Part shown: positions 16,413-23,689 of the stretch, in pieces
How the letters are laid out: each line of letters begins with the position of its first letter
Position numbering within the stretch: position 1 is the first letter of the stretch
From: Flavobacterium cupreum
Lineage (GTDB): Bacteria; Bacteroidota; Bacteroidia; Flavobacteriales; Flavobacteriaceae
NCBI RefSeq assembly: GCF_003996965.1
Contig: NZ_QWDM01000013.1
Location: forward strand, 62,001-126,000
DNA length: 64,000 nt
Reading direction: 5' to 3'
The notes under the pieces: model-generated
Database searches by the model: none
What the model was told of the DNA's origin: nothing
Seen by the model: only the letters and a program-made list of their open reading frames with translations
Position numbers and translations under genes: made by a program

Positions 16413-18047
16413 TTACTTTTCGATCTCTCTCATAGAATCCATTTTTTTATGTGCCAAGAAACCGGCAACGTCTTCAAAATGCTCTTTCACTCTTTTATTT
16501 CCAAATTCGAAAACTTTAGTCGCCAGTCCGTCAAGGAAATCACGATCATGGGAAACTAAAATCAAAGTTCCGTCAAAATCACGCAAAGCATCCTTGATAA
16601 TGTCTTTCGTTTTCATATCCAGGTGATTGGAAGGCTCATCGAGAATCAGCAGGTTAACAGGCTCCAGTAACAATTTAATCATGGCCAGACGTGTTTTTTC
16701 ACCACCTGAAAGCACTTTTACTTTTTTGGTAATATCATCGCCATGAAACATAAAGGCTCCTAAAATATTTTTAATCTGTGTTCTTACATCTCCAACCGCA
16801 ATACCATCAATCGTTTCAAAAATAGTAGCATTTTCATCCAATAAGGCAGCCTGATTCTGTGCGAAATATCCAATTTGTGAATTATGTCCAATATCAACAC
16901 TTCCTTCGTCAATACCAATCTCTTTCATAATGGCTTTGATCATCGTCGATTTTCCTTCACCGTTTTTTCCAACGAAAGCCACTTTTTGCCCTCTTTCAAT
17001 CACAATATTGGCATCTTTAAAAACTACATGATCACCATACGATTTTGATAAATCTTTTACCACAACCGGATATTGTCCGGAACGTGCTGCCGGCGGAAAT
17101 TTTAATTTCAGGGCAGAAGTATCTACTTCATCCACCTGAACAATTACCAGTTTCTCCAGCATCTTCACACGGGACTGAACGGCATCTGTTTTAGAGAATG
17201 TTCCTTTAAAACGGTCAATAAAAGCCCTGTTATCAGCAATCATTCTTTGCTGCTCATCATATGCTTTTTGCTGGTGGATACGACGGTCTTTTCTCAATTC
17301 TAAATAATGGGAATATTTTGCTTTGTAATCATAAATTCTTCCCATTGTCACTTCAATGGTACGATTGGTAATATTATCAACAAATGCCCTGTCGTGCGAA
17401 ATTACGACAACTGCTTTGGCAGCATTCAGAAGAAAATCTTCCAGCCATTGGATGCTCTCGATATCCATGTGGTTGGTCGGCTCATCCAGCAATATTAAAT
17501 CCGGTTTTTTCAAAAGGATTTTGGCCAGCTCAATACGCATTCTCCATCCTCCTGAAAACTCAGACGTCTGACGAGTAAAATCCTCACGTTCAAATCCTAA
17601 ACCCACTAATATTTTCTCTACTTCAGCTTCATAATTGACTTCTTCGATCGCGTAAAATTTCTCGCTTAGATCCGAAACTCTTTCAATAAGCTTCATATAT
17701 TCGTCACTTTCATAATCGGTACGAACAGTTAATTGTTCGTTGATTTCATCTATTTCAGCTTTCATACTGAAAATTTCGCCAAACGCTTTTGACGCTTCTT
17801 CCATTACAGTGGCACCGTCTGTCGTCAAAAGGTGCTGCGGCAGATAGGCAATTACAGCTTCTTTCGGAGCTGAGATATTTCCGGTGGAAGGCTTGCTCTG
17901 TCCTGCAATTATTTTTAAAAGTGTTGATTTCCCCGCACCATTCTTACCCATTAGGGCAATTTTATCATTTTCGTTTATAGCAAAAGAAACATCGCTAAAA
18001 AGAGTAGTTCCTCCAAACTGAACTGAAATATCGTTAACTGTAATCAT
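16413..18047 (-). CDS. ABC-F family ATPase
   Basis: A 544-aa soluble protein with two ABC ATPase domains and no membrane segments. Walker A motifs are GKNGAGKST (residues 34-42) and GKNGEGKST, signatures SGGWRMR and LSGGEKTRL, Walker B LILLDEPTNHMD and LLILDEPSNHLD. The linker between the domains is the charged helical arm typical of ABC-F. These proteins act on the ribosome exit (E) site as translation factors or antibiotic-protection proteins. Length and order fit the YbiT-like housekeeping group better than resistance types, but this is not certain. Confidence 0.93.
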   Translation of the reverse strand: MITVNDISVQFGGTTLFSDVSFAINENDKIALMGKNGAGKSTLLKIIAGQSKPSTGNISAPKEAVIAYLPQHLLTTDGATVMEEASKAFGEIFSMKAEIDEINEQLTVRTDYESDEYMKLIERVSDLSEKFYAIEEVNYEAEVEKILVGLGFEREDFTRQTSEFSGGWRMRIELAKILLKKPDLILLDEPTNHMDIESIQWLEDFLLNAAKAVVVISHDRAFVDNITNRTIEVTMGRIYDYKAKYSHYLELRKDRRIHQQKAYDEQQRMIADNRAFIDRFKGTFSKTDAVQSRVKMLEKLVIVQVDEVDTSALKLKFPPAARSGQYPVVVKDLSKSYGDHVVFKDANIVIERGQKVAFVGKNGEGKSTMIKAIMKEIGIDEGSVDIGHNSQIGYFAQNQAALLDENATIFETIDGIAVGDVRTQIKNILGAFMFHGDDITKKVKVLSGGEKTRLAMIKLLLEPVNLLILDEPSNHLDMKTKDIIKDALRDFDGTLILVSHDRDFLDGLATKVFEFGNKRVKEHFEDVAGFLAHKKMDSMREIEK

Positions 18048-18049
18048 TT

Positions 18050-18090
18050 AGATTTTTAGATTTTTAGACTGCTTAGATTTTTAGATCTTT
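18050..18090. repeat. AGATTTTT octamer array
   Basis: Five units of about 8 nt, consensus AGATTTTT (one unit is AGACTGCTT, one AGATCTTT), directly upstream of the ABC-F start codon and thus in its 5' untranslated region. Confidence 0.7.
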
Positions 18091-18112
18091 CAGCACGTAT
18101 TTTTTGAAAGCG

Positions 18113-18142
18113 CAAAGATAGATTAATTAGATAATTAGGCAA
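18113..18142 (-). promoter_or_regulatory. Promoter of the ABC-F gene
   Basis: On the minus strand TTG (18140-18142) and TATCTTTG (18113-18120) are 19 nt apart. The upstream part lies inside the GATAATTT array. Confidence 0.75.
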
Positions 18143-18250
18143 TTTGAAAATTAGATAATTTTGAAGGTGTGATAATTTGATAATTTGATAATGGGCTAAT
18201 TAGATAATTTGATAATGTGCAAATTAGATAATTAGATCATTTTGAAAGTG
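18121..18250. repeat. GATAATTT octamer array
   Basis: About 15 consecutive units of 8 (occasionally 9) nt, consensus GATAATTT/GATAATTA, with variants such as GCTAATTA, GGCAATTT and GATAATGG. With the neighbouring array and palindrome it fills most of the 318-bp gap before the GlmU-like gene; no gene is seen there. Confidence 0.8.
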
Positions 18251-18288
18251 TACTAAGCAGACACTTTTAATACTATCATAACAAACAA

Positions 18289-18319
18289 AACCCGACAGGT
18301 TTTAAAAACCTGTCGGGTT
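18289..18319. terminator. Perfect palindrome / possible terminator
   Basis: AACCCGACAGGTTT / AAACCTGTCGGGTT, a 31-nt perfect inverted repeat 47 nt past the GlmU-like stop. It lacks a strong T-run, so it may be a REP-type palindrome rather than a classical terminator. Confidence 0.6.
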
Positions 18320-18325
18320 ACAAAA

Positions 18326-18360
18326 AATTATCTAATTATCTAATTGACTAATTATCTCAT
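18326..18360. repeat. Inverted partner of the GATAATTT array
   Basis: On the minus strand this reads GATAATTA, GTCAATTA, GATAATTA, GATAATTT, the same octamers as 18121-18250 in inverse orientation. It begins 5 nt after the stop codon of the GlmU-like gene and is in sense with it. Confidence 0.75.
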
Positions 18361-18365
18361 TCCTT

Positions 18366-19541
18366 TTAATCCTTTCTCCACTTTTTGGTTTCCTCAAAAA
18401 TGTGTTCTAAGATGGCTGATTCTGTTTCATCAAATTCGATGTTTCTTCTGCCCATGACGAGTTTCGCTGTTTCAAACGCTTTTTTGGTCACGTACGTTGT
18501 AAAACCTGCTGCACCTCCCCATGAAAAACTCGGCACAAAATTGCGGGGGAATCCACTGCCGAAAATATTGGCACTTACACCCACAACGGTTCCGGTATTA
18601 AACATGGTATTGATTCCGCATTTACTATGGTCTCCCATCATCAAACCACAAAACTGAAGTCCGGTTTTAGCAAAACCTTCTGTTTCGTAACTCCATAATT
18701 TCACTTCCTCATAATTGTTTTTCAGGTTTGAATTGTTCGAATCGGCACCAATGTTGCACCATTCCCCCAAAACAGAGTCGCCTAAAAATCCGTCGTGCCC
18801 TTTGTTTGAATTGGCAAAAAGAACCGAATTTTTAACCTCTCCTCCTATCCTTGACCCCACTCCAACTGTTGTGGCACCGTATACTTTCGCATTCAGTTTT
18901 ACCTGTGCGTTTTCGCATAAAGCAAACGGGCCGCGAATTACCGTACCCTCCATAATCTCCGAATTCTTACCTATATATATAGGACCTGCTGAAGCGTTTA
19001 AAGTCACAAACTCTAATTTTGCCCCTTCTTCTATAAATATATTTTCGGGTGCAATGGTATTGACACTTTTTGGGATTGGCTGTGATTTTCTGTCTTCTGT
19101 CAGGTACATAAAATCTTCACGAATCGCCGCATCGTTTTTAGAAAAAATATCCCACGTATGCTCTACCGTTAAGCAATCGCCGTCGTATTGAATAATTTCG
19201 TAGGAATCAAAATCTACTTCTTCCTGATTTTCTGTTGTAAAAAAAGCGATTACATCTTCTCCTTTAAAAATGGCCTGATTTTCTTTTAAGTCAGAAACCA
19301 TTTCAGCCAGCGTATCATTTGGCAAATACGCCGCATTTATCATCACATTTTCTTCCATTTCCACCATCGGAAATTTAGCAGCTAAATAATCTTCGGTAAT
19401 AGTGGTTATAGTAGAGCCTAAACGGGTTTCCCATTTTTGGCGAATCGTCATAATCCCGATTAGAATATCAGCTACAGGTCTTGTAAAAGTAAAAGGGAGC
19501 AAAGCATTCCGGACGGGACCGTCAAATAGAATGTAATTCAT
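18366..19541 (-). CDS. GlmU-like sugar nucleotidyltransferase with left-handed beta-helix
   Basis: A 391-aa protein of the Bacteroidota 'alternative GlmU' family (TIGR03991 type). The N-terminal half is a modified nucleotidyltransferase region (NYILFDGPVRNALLPFTFTR, then ADILIGIMTIRQKW). The C-terminal half has hexapeptide repeats (GPIYIGKNSEIMEGTVIRGP, then the SVLGEWCNIGADSNNSNLKN region). It is thought to supply UDP-GlcNAc for cell-wall synthesis, but the activity has not been read from catalytic residues here. Confidence 0.88.
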   Translation of the reverse strand: MNYILFDGPVRNALLPFTFTRPVADILIGIMTIRQKWETRLGSTITTITEDYLAAKFPMVEMEENVMINAAYLPNDTLAEMVSDLKENQAIFKGEDVIAFFTTENQEEVDFDSYEIIQYDGDCLTVEHTWDIFSKNDAAIREDFMYLTEDRKSQPIPKSVNTIAPENIFIEEGAKLEFVTLNASAGPIYIGKNSEIMEGTVIRGPFALCENAQVKLNAKVYGATTVGVGSRIGGEVKNSVLFANSNKGHDGFLGDSVLGEWCNIGADSNNSNLKNNYEEVKLWSYETEGFAKTGLQFCGLMMGDHSKCGINTMFNTGTVVGVSANIFGSGFPRNFVPSFSWGGAAGFTTYVTKKAFETAKLVMGRRNIEFDETESAILEHIFEETKKWRKD

Positions 19542-19586
19542 AAAATTAATTAATATTTGTTAAAATTTTGAGTTGGTTACCTGGCT

Positions 19587-19594
19587 CAAAGTTA
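19587..19594 (-). promoter_or_regulatory. Promoter -7 element, GlmU-like gene
   Basis: TAACTTTG on the minus strand, 46 nt before the start codon; upstream TTG not evident. Confidence 0.55.
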
Positions 19595-19676
19595 CAAATA
19601 TTTTATTTGTCTCCTTAAACATGTTTTTCTCACGAAAGAAAATACAGCGCTTTCCAATTGATATTTCAGCAATAAT

Positions 19677-20222
19677 TTATCTGCTTTGCCTTTCTTTGAG
19701 CTCCGGCTGTTTAAAATATTTAATTAATTCTATTGAATAAATCACACTTGTAATCTTCCACTTTCCATCTTTTTTGATAAGATTCAAATACTTGCTGCCC
19801 CAATTTGTCATTTTATGATCTGCCCAAAAACTATAATCCATTGTTACTGAAGCAACCGTTCCGTCTTCGACGATTTTAAGATTATCAAACTTATCTTCCG
19901 TATACTGATGTCCGTACAAACCTCTCATAAATCCCTTGTAGGAACCCGAAAAATAATTACTCCCTGCTTTTTTCTCTCCTTTTGCCTCAATTTCCCTGAC
20001 CTGAGTCCTGTCTTTATAAGCTGCACACCAAACCACATTGCCTTCATTAAACAAACTATAAAACGCAATAGAATCTTTGGCGATAACACTTTCTGAATAG
20101 GTATCAATAATAGCCTGTATTGCTTTCTTATTATCGTCTTTTTGCTGTCCGTAAAACGGAAAAGCCATCAAAAGTAAAATCAAAATCATTTTAAATTTCC
20201 CTTTTTCTGTACTATTTGTCAT
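19677..20222 (-). CDS. Secreted NTF2-like (SnoaL/DUF4440-type) protein
   Basis: A 181-aa protein with an N-terminal signal-like segment (residues about 10-25, MILILLLMAFPFYGQQ) and an NTF2-like fold pattern: AIQAIIDTYSESVIAKDSIAFYSLF at the start and YLNLIKKDGKWKITSVIYS at the end. Such domains bind small ligands or form scaffold dimers; no catalytic residues are recognised. It overlaps the tautomerase gene by 11 nt and is last in a three-gene unit. Confidence 0.75.
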   Translation of the reverse strand: MTNSTEKGKFKMILILLLMAFPFYGQQKDDNKKAIQAIIDTYSESVIAKDSIAFYSLFNEGNVVWCAAYKDRTQVREIEAKGEKKAGSNYFSGSYKGFMRGLYGHQYTEDKFDNLKIVEDGTVASVTMDYSFWADHKMTNWGSKYLNLIKKDGKWKITSVIYSIELIKYFKQPELKERQSR

Positions 20223-20640
20223 TGTTTTTTGTTTTAAGATTCAAAATTTTATTGTTGATGATTTTGTATTCTATGGTAAGACCTTCATAACCGTAAGCGT
20301 CGGCTTTCATCTCTTCAATTGCGCTATAACTTACCGGATGAACATTACCCAGCACATCTGACAGCAAGCGATGCAAGGCTTCTATATATTTTGCCTTGTC
20401 GTCTTTGAGATTGGTCGAGTCTGAAATTTTAATAGTCAAAAAGAAACTATTCTTTTTTAATTCAGCTAAGGATTCTGAATTTACAAACCATAAATAATCC
20501 GGAATAAAAGACACCGTCACTACTGTAACTTCGGGTTTTTTATTTAAGATTTGACTGGTGAGATGACTAATTGTTTTTGCGAGTTGTTGTGCTAAAGCGG
20601 GGTTTTCTTTACCGCTGACTTTAAGATGAATTGCTGGCAT
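20212..20640 (-). CDS. Tautomerase/MIF superfamily-like protein
   Basis: A 142-aa protein starting MPAIHLKVSG; removal of Met would expose the N-terminal proline that is the catalytic base of the 4-oxalocrotonate tautomerase superfamily. It also shows the early helix (PALAQQLAKTISHLTSQIL) and VVTVSFIPDYLWFVN of that fold. The length is closer to MIF or two fused short units than to a 62-aa 4-OT. The substrate is unknown. Translational overlap with the NTF2-like gene suggests joint action. Confidence 0.72.
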   Translation of the reverse strand: MPAIHLKVSGKENPALAQQLAKTISHLTSQILNKKPEVTVVTVSFIPDYLWFVNSESLAELKKNSFFLTIKISDSTNLKDDKAKYIEALHRLLSDVLGNVHPVSYSAIEEMKADAYGYEGLTIEYKIINNKILNLKTKNNDK

Positions 20641-20692
20641 ACTTCGAATATTTATTGATTATTGAAGTACAAAATTCAATCTAATACATCAC

Positions 20693-21268
20693 TTATTTAT
20701 TGATGTATGTTAAGAGTTTGATACGGCTTAAGGATTCCGGTTTTATTCCTAAATAAGAAGCAATATGGTATTGCGAAATTTGCTGTTCGATCCCGGGATA
20801 GGTTTTATAAAGCATCTCAAGTCTTTCAGCCGCAGAATTTTTCAGAAATGAAGTTTCGCGTTTGCACTTTCTGATAAAGAAAATATCCGAGATGTATTTT
20901 GCTAATTTCAAAAAATGAACATCTTCTTCAATCAATGCATTAAACTGTTTATAAGTAATGAACGCTATTTCCGTGTCAGCCAAAGCTTCAATATTGCAAT
21001 TCGTTGGATTCTGGGTGAGGTAACTGGTATAGGCGCTTACGATGCTGTTCTGGAGATAAAAATCATTATTAAATTCCACCCCGTCATTCTGAACATACGA
21101 CCTGAGTTTACCTGAAGTAACGAATCCGATAAATTCACAAACAGAGCCTTCCTGAATCAGATATTCTTTTTTCTTAAAAGTTTTAGTTCTAAGCAAACTA
21201 CTAAACTTCTCAAACTGATCCATTTCCATTCCCAGCTTATCAATAAAAATATCTTTTAGAGCCTCCAT
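20693..21268 (-). CDS. Crp/Fnr family transcriptional regulator
   Basis: A 191-aa protein with a cyclic-nucleotide-binding type beta-roll (about residues 25-115, KKEYLIQEGSVCEFIGFVTSG) and a C-terminal winged-helix (QISQYHIASYLGIKPESLSRI). It lacks the Fnr cysteine cluster and the full cAMP-contact motif, as is common in Bacteroidota members. It is 52 nt upstream of the tautomerase gene on the same strand and may regulate that pair. Confidence 0.88.
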   Translation of the reverse strand: MEALKDIFIDKLGMEMDQFEKFSSLLRTKTFKKKEYLIQEGSVCEFIGFVTSGKLRSYVQNDGVEFNNDFYLQNSIVSAYTSYLTQNPTNCNIEALADTEIAFITYKQFNALIEEDVHFLKLAKYISDIFFIRKCKRETSFLKNSAAERLEMLYKTYPGIEQQISQYHIASYLGIKPESLSRIKLLTYINK

Positions 21269-21295
21269 TGCTTTTTTTGATTAGAAAATTCTATT

Positions 21296-21322
21296 CAAAG
21301 ATAAAAATTATTACTGAGTCAA
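21296..21322 (-). promoter_or_regulatory. Promoter of the Crp/Fnr gene
   Basis: TATCTTTG (minus strand, 21296-21303) 28 nt before the start codon, with TTG at 21320-21322; spacing is 16 nt, shorter than usual. Confidence 0.55.
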
Positions 21323-21500
21323 AATCTACCGGATTAATTCCAAAACCTATTAAAAAAAATCACCGCAAGAAGGCTAGTTCTGTACTCTTCGCTTTAATAA
21401 AAGGCAAGGTTCGCAATTTAGCTTTTCGAACTTTGTACTTTTCAAGGTATTCTTAGATAAAAAACCTAGCGCTCTTTGCGTTAAAAATAATTACGGCATA

Positions 21501-21529
21501 AAAAAAGCCTTCCGGTGTGGAAGGCTTTT
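21501..21529 (-). terminator. Terminator of rpmE2
   Basis: AAAAGCCTTCC / GGAAGGCTTTT stem, 5-nt loop, A-run giving a T-run on the minus strand. Confidence 0.88.
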
Positions 21530-21550
21530 GTATGGATAAAACAGCTTTTA

Positions 21551-21802
21551 TTATTTAGCGTGTTTTGCATATTTAGTTTTGAATTTATCAATACGTCCTG
21601 CAGTATCGATAAGTTTAGATTTACCAGTATAAAAAGGGTGAGATGTTCTTGAAATCTCCATTTTTACAACTGGATACTCAACTCCGTCAACTTCAATTGT
21701 TTCTTTTGTATCTGCAGTAGATTTAGTGATAAAAACATCTTCATTTGACATGTCTTTAAATGCAACTAATCTGTAATTTTCCGGGTGGATTCCTTTTTTC
21801 AT
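21551..21802 (-). CDS. rpmE2: 50S ribosomal protein L31, type B
   Basis: An 83-aa ribosomal protein of the zinc-free type B: it starts MKKGIHPENYRLVAFKDMSN, contains SRTSHPFYTGKSKLID, and has no CxxC pair. A type A zinc form is not in the window, so this may be the only L31. It has its own promoter and terminator. Confidence 0.97.
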   Translation of the reverse strand: MKKGIHPENYRLVAFKDMSNEDVFITKSTADTKETIEVDGVEYPVVKMEISRTSHPFYTGKSKLIDTAGRIDKFKTKYAKHAK

Positions 21803-21918
21803 CTTTTCTTTTATTTATTGTTTAGAGAATCTTCGTTTTGAAGCTTTTTCATGGTTAGAAAAAGGTGTAAACCAATAATACTCTTTTTTGTTTAAAAATT
21901 TAATTATTTTTGAGTGTG

Positions 21919-21947
21919 CAAATTTACAATTCTTTTTTAATAAACAA
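21919..21947 (-). promoter_or_regulatory. Promoter of rpmE2
   Basis: TTG (21945-21947) and TAAATTTG (21919-21926) on the minus strand, 18 nt apart; about 117 nt of leader precede the gene. Confidence 0.75.
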
Positions 21948-22015
21948 ACATTTAGCTCATTTTTTTTAATAAAATTCAAAAAGCTTTTTTTGTCCTTCAT
22001 TATATTGGGAATTGC

Positions 22016-22023
22016 TATATTTG
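22016..22023 (+). promoter_or_regulatory. Promoter -7 element, DUF4199 gene
   Basis: TATATTTG 28 nt before the ATG at 22051. It lies inside the longer open frame beginning at 22012, which therefore cannot be the true start. Confidence 0.65.
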
Positions 22024-22050
22024 TGGATTAATTTTAAAACATATAGAAAT

Positions 22051-22581
22051 ATGATTAATGAAGTTATAAAAAAGAACGGGACTACTTACGGAATTATCTT
22101 AGGTGTTATCCTCGCCTTAATTACCGCTACAATTTACGCAATTGATCTAAAATTATTTGTTTCTGGCTGGATTGGAGGAGCCACATTTGTGGTTTATTTA
22201 GTTATTGGCATTGTATTACTTACGAAGACAAAAAAAGACCTAAAAGGATTTTTCTCTTTCAAAGATGCATTTACAACCTTTTTTATTGCCACTTTTATTG
22301 CTCTTTTAATTTCAACATTATTCAGCATTTTATTATTTAATGTAATTGATCCCGGTGCTAAAGAAACTATTGGCGAATATCTTGTAAAATATATGGCTGA
22401 AACACTTCAAAAATTCGGAACACCTGCCGCCTCCATAAATGAAGCTTTGGCAAAAATAAAAGAAACCAGTCCTTTTTCAACTGTAGAACAACTTAAAGGA
22501 TTAGTTTTCAGTCTTGCTCTTTACTCTATTCTAGGATTGATTTTAGCAGCATTTTTTAAAAGCAAAACTACACAAGAATAA
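22051..22581 (+). CDS. DUF4199 membrane protein
   Basis: A 176-aa integral membrane protein with four predicted helices (about residues 11-33, 38-60, 75-100 and 150-172). The first part (TTYGIILGVILALITATIY) and the loop KDLKGFFSFKDAFTTFFIAT fit DUF4199. It ends 8 nt before a GT2 glycosyltransferase gene, an arrangement common in Flavobacteria, which suggests a role with that enzyme at the membrane. The start was chosen downstream of the promoter. Confidence 0.85.
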   Translation: MINEVIKKNGTTYGIILGVILALITATIYAIDLKLFVSGWIGGATFVVYLVIGIVLLTKTKKDLKGFFSFKDAFTTFFIATFIALLISTLFSILLFNVIDPGAKETIGEYLVKYMAETLQKFGTPAASINEALAKIKETSPFSTVEQLKGLVFSLALYSILGLILAAFFKSKTTQE

Positions 22582-22589
22582 AAAAATAA

Positions 22590-23546
22590 ATGAATTTATC
22601 TATACTTATACCGCTTCTAAACGAGGAGGAATCACTGCAAGAACTCTATTCGTGGATTATTAAAGTGATGCAATCTAACAATTACTCTTATGAAATCATT
22701 TTTGTGGATGATGGAAGTACAGATAATTCTTGGAATATTATTGAAAGCTTTTCAAACGAAAACCCAAATGTAAAGGGAATTCGTTTCATGAAAAATTTCG
22801 GAAAATCACAAGCTTTACACGCTGGTTTTGCAAAAGCAAAAGGAGATGTGATCATTACGATGGATGCGGATTTACAGGACAGTCCTGACGAAATTCCGGG
22901 TTTATATGAAATGATTACAGCTGAAAAGTTTGATCTGGTTTCCGGATGGAAAAAGAAACGTTATGATTCTGTTGTAGCGAAAAATCTTCCTTCGAAATTA
23001 TTCAACTGGGCCGCAAGAAAAACTTCCGGTGTTGAACTGAATGATTTCAACTGCGGATTAAAGGCTTATAAAAATACGGTGGTAAAAAACATAGAAGTCT
23101 CGGGCGAGATGCACCGTTACATTCCGGTTTTGGCAAAAAATGCCGGTTTTAATAAAATTGGCGAAAAGGTGGTCATTCACCAGGCCCGTAAATATGGCGA
23201 AACCAAATTTGGAATGGAGCGTTTTATCAACGGTTTCCTTGATTTGATTACCATCTGGTTTTTATCCCGATTCGGAAAAAGACCGATGCACTTATTTGGC
23301 GCCATGGGTTCCCTGATGTTTATTATCGGGTTTTTATTGGCCGGTTATATTGGAATTTCGAAATTGTATCATATGTATAACGGAATGAAATATAGCTTAA
23401 TTACCAGCAATCCCTGGTTTTTTATTGCTTTGACAAGTATGATTCTGGGAACTCAGTTATTTTTGGCAGGTTTTCTTGGAGAGATTATTTTGAGAACCAA
23501 AAGCAATGAAGCCCGTTATAAAGTAGCCCGCGAGGTTAATTTTTAA
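22590..23546 (+). CDS. Family 2 glycosyltransferase, polyprenyl-phosphate type
   Basis: A 318-aa enzyme with a GT-A domain (LSILIPLLNEEESLQELYSW at the N-terminus, nucleotide motif FVDDGSTDNSW, catalytic DADLQD) and two C-terminal membrane helices (about residues 233-258 and 272-295). The layout matches dolichol/undecaprenyl-phosphate mannosyl- or glucosyltransferases (DPM1/GtrB-like), which charge a lipid carrier with one sugar. The sugar donor cannot be read from sequence. Confidence 0.92.
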   Translation: MNLSILIPLLNEEESLQELYSWIIKVMQSNNYSYEIIFVDDGSTDNSWNIIESFSNENPNVKGIRFMKNFGKSQALHAGFAKAKGDVIITMDADLQDSPDEIPGLYEMITAEKFDLVSGWKKKRYDSVVAKNLPSKLFNWAARKTSGVELNDFNCGLKAYKNTVVKNIEVSGEMHRYIPVLAKNAGFNKIGEKVVIHQARKYGETKFGMERFINGFLDLITIWFLSRFGKRPMHLFGAMGSLMFIIGFLLAGYIGISKLYHMYNGMKYSLITSNPWFFIALTSMILGTQLFLAGFLGEIILRTKSNEARYKVAREVNF

Positions 23547-23551
23547 CGTAA

Positions 23552-23660
23552 AATTCCATCCTGACAGGATTGGCATTCTTTTTTCGGTTTTTTTAGCCAG
23601 GAAAAGATATAACTGACAGCCCGACGAGAGCGAAAGCGAACTGAAATAAATGGCTCCCGA
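23552..23660. repeat. Possible dispersed intergenic element
   Basis: This gap contains a small palindrome (ATCCTGACAGGAT, 23558-23570) and a GC-richer stretch (CAGCCCGACGAGAGCGAAAG) unlike its AT-rich surroundings. An open frame on the minus strand reads through it but has no recognisable domain. I recall similar strings recurring between Flavobacterium genes, so a dispersed repeat is the best guess. Confidence 0.35.
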
Positions 23661-23689
23661 AAATTAGTATTAAATATAAAAATATACGA

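Noticed and set aside
21268..21456. 62-aa open frame on the plus strand opposite the Crp/Fnr promoter
   Set aside because: Basic, low-complexity translation without a domain; it overlaps the Crp/Fnr promoter and decayed repeat sequence.
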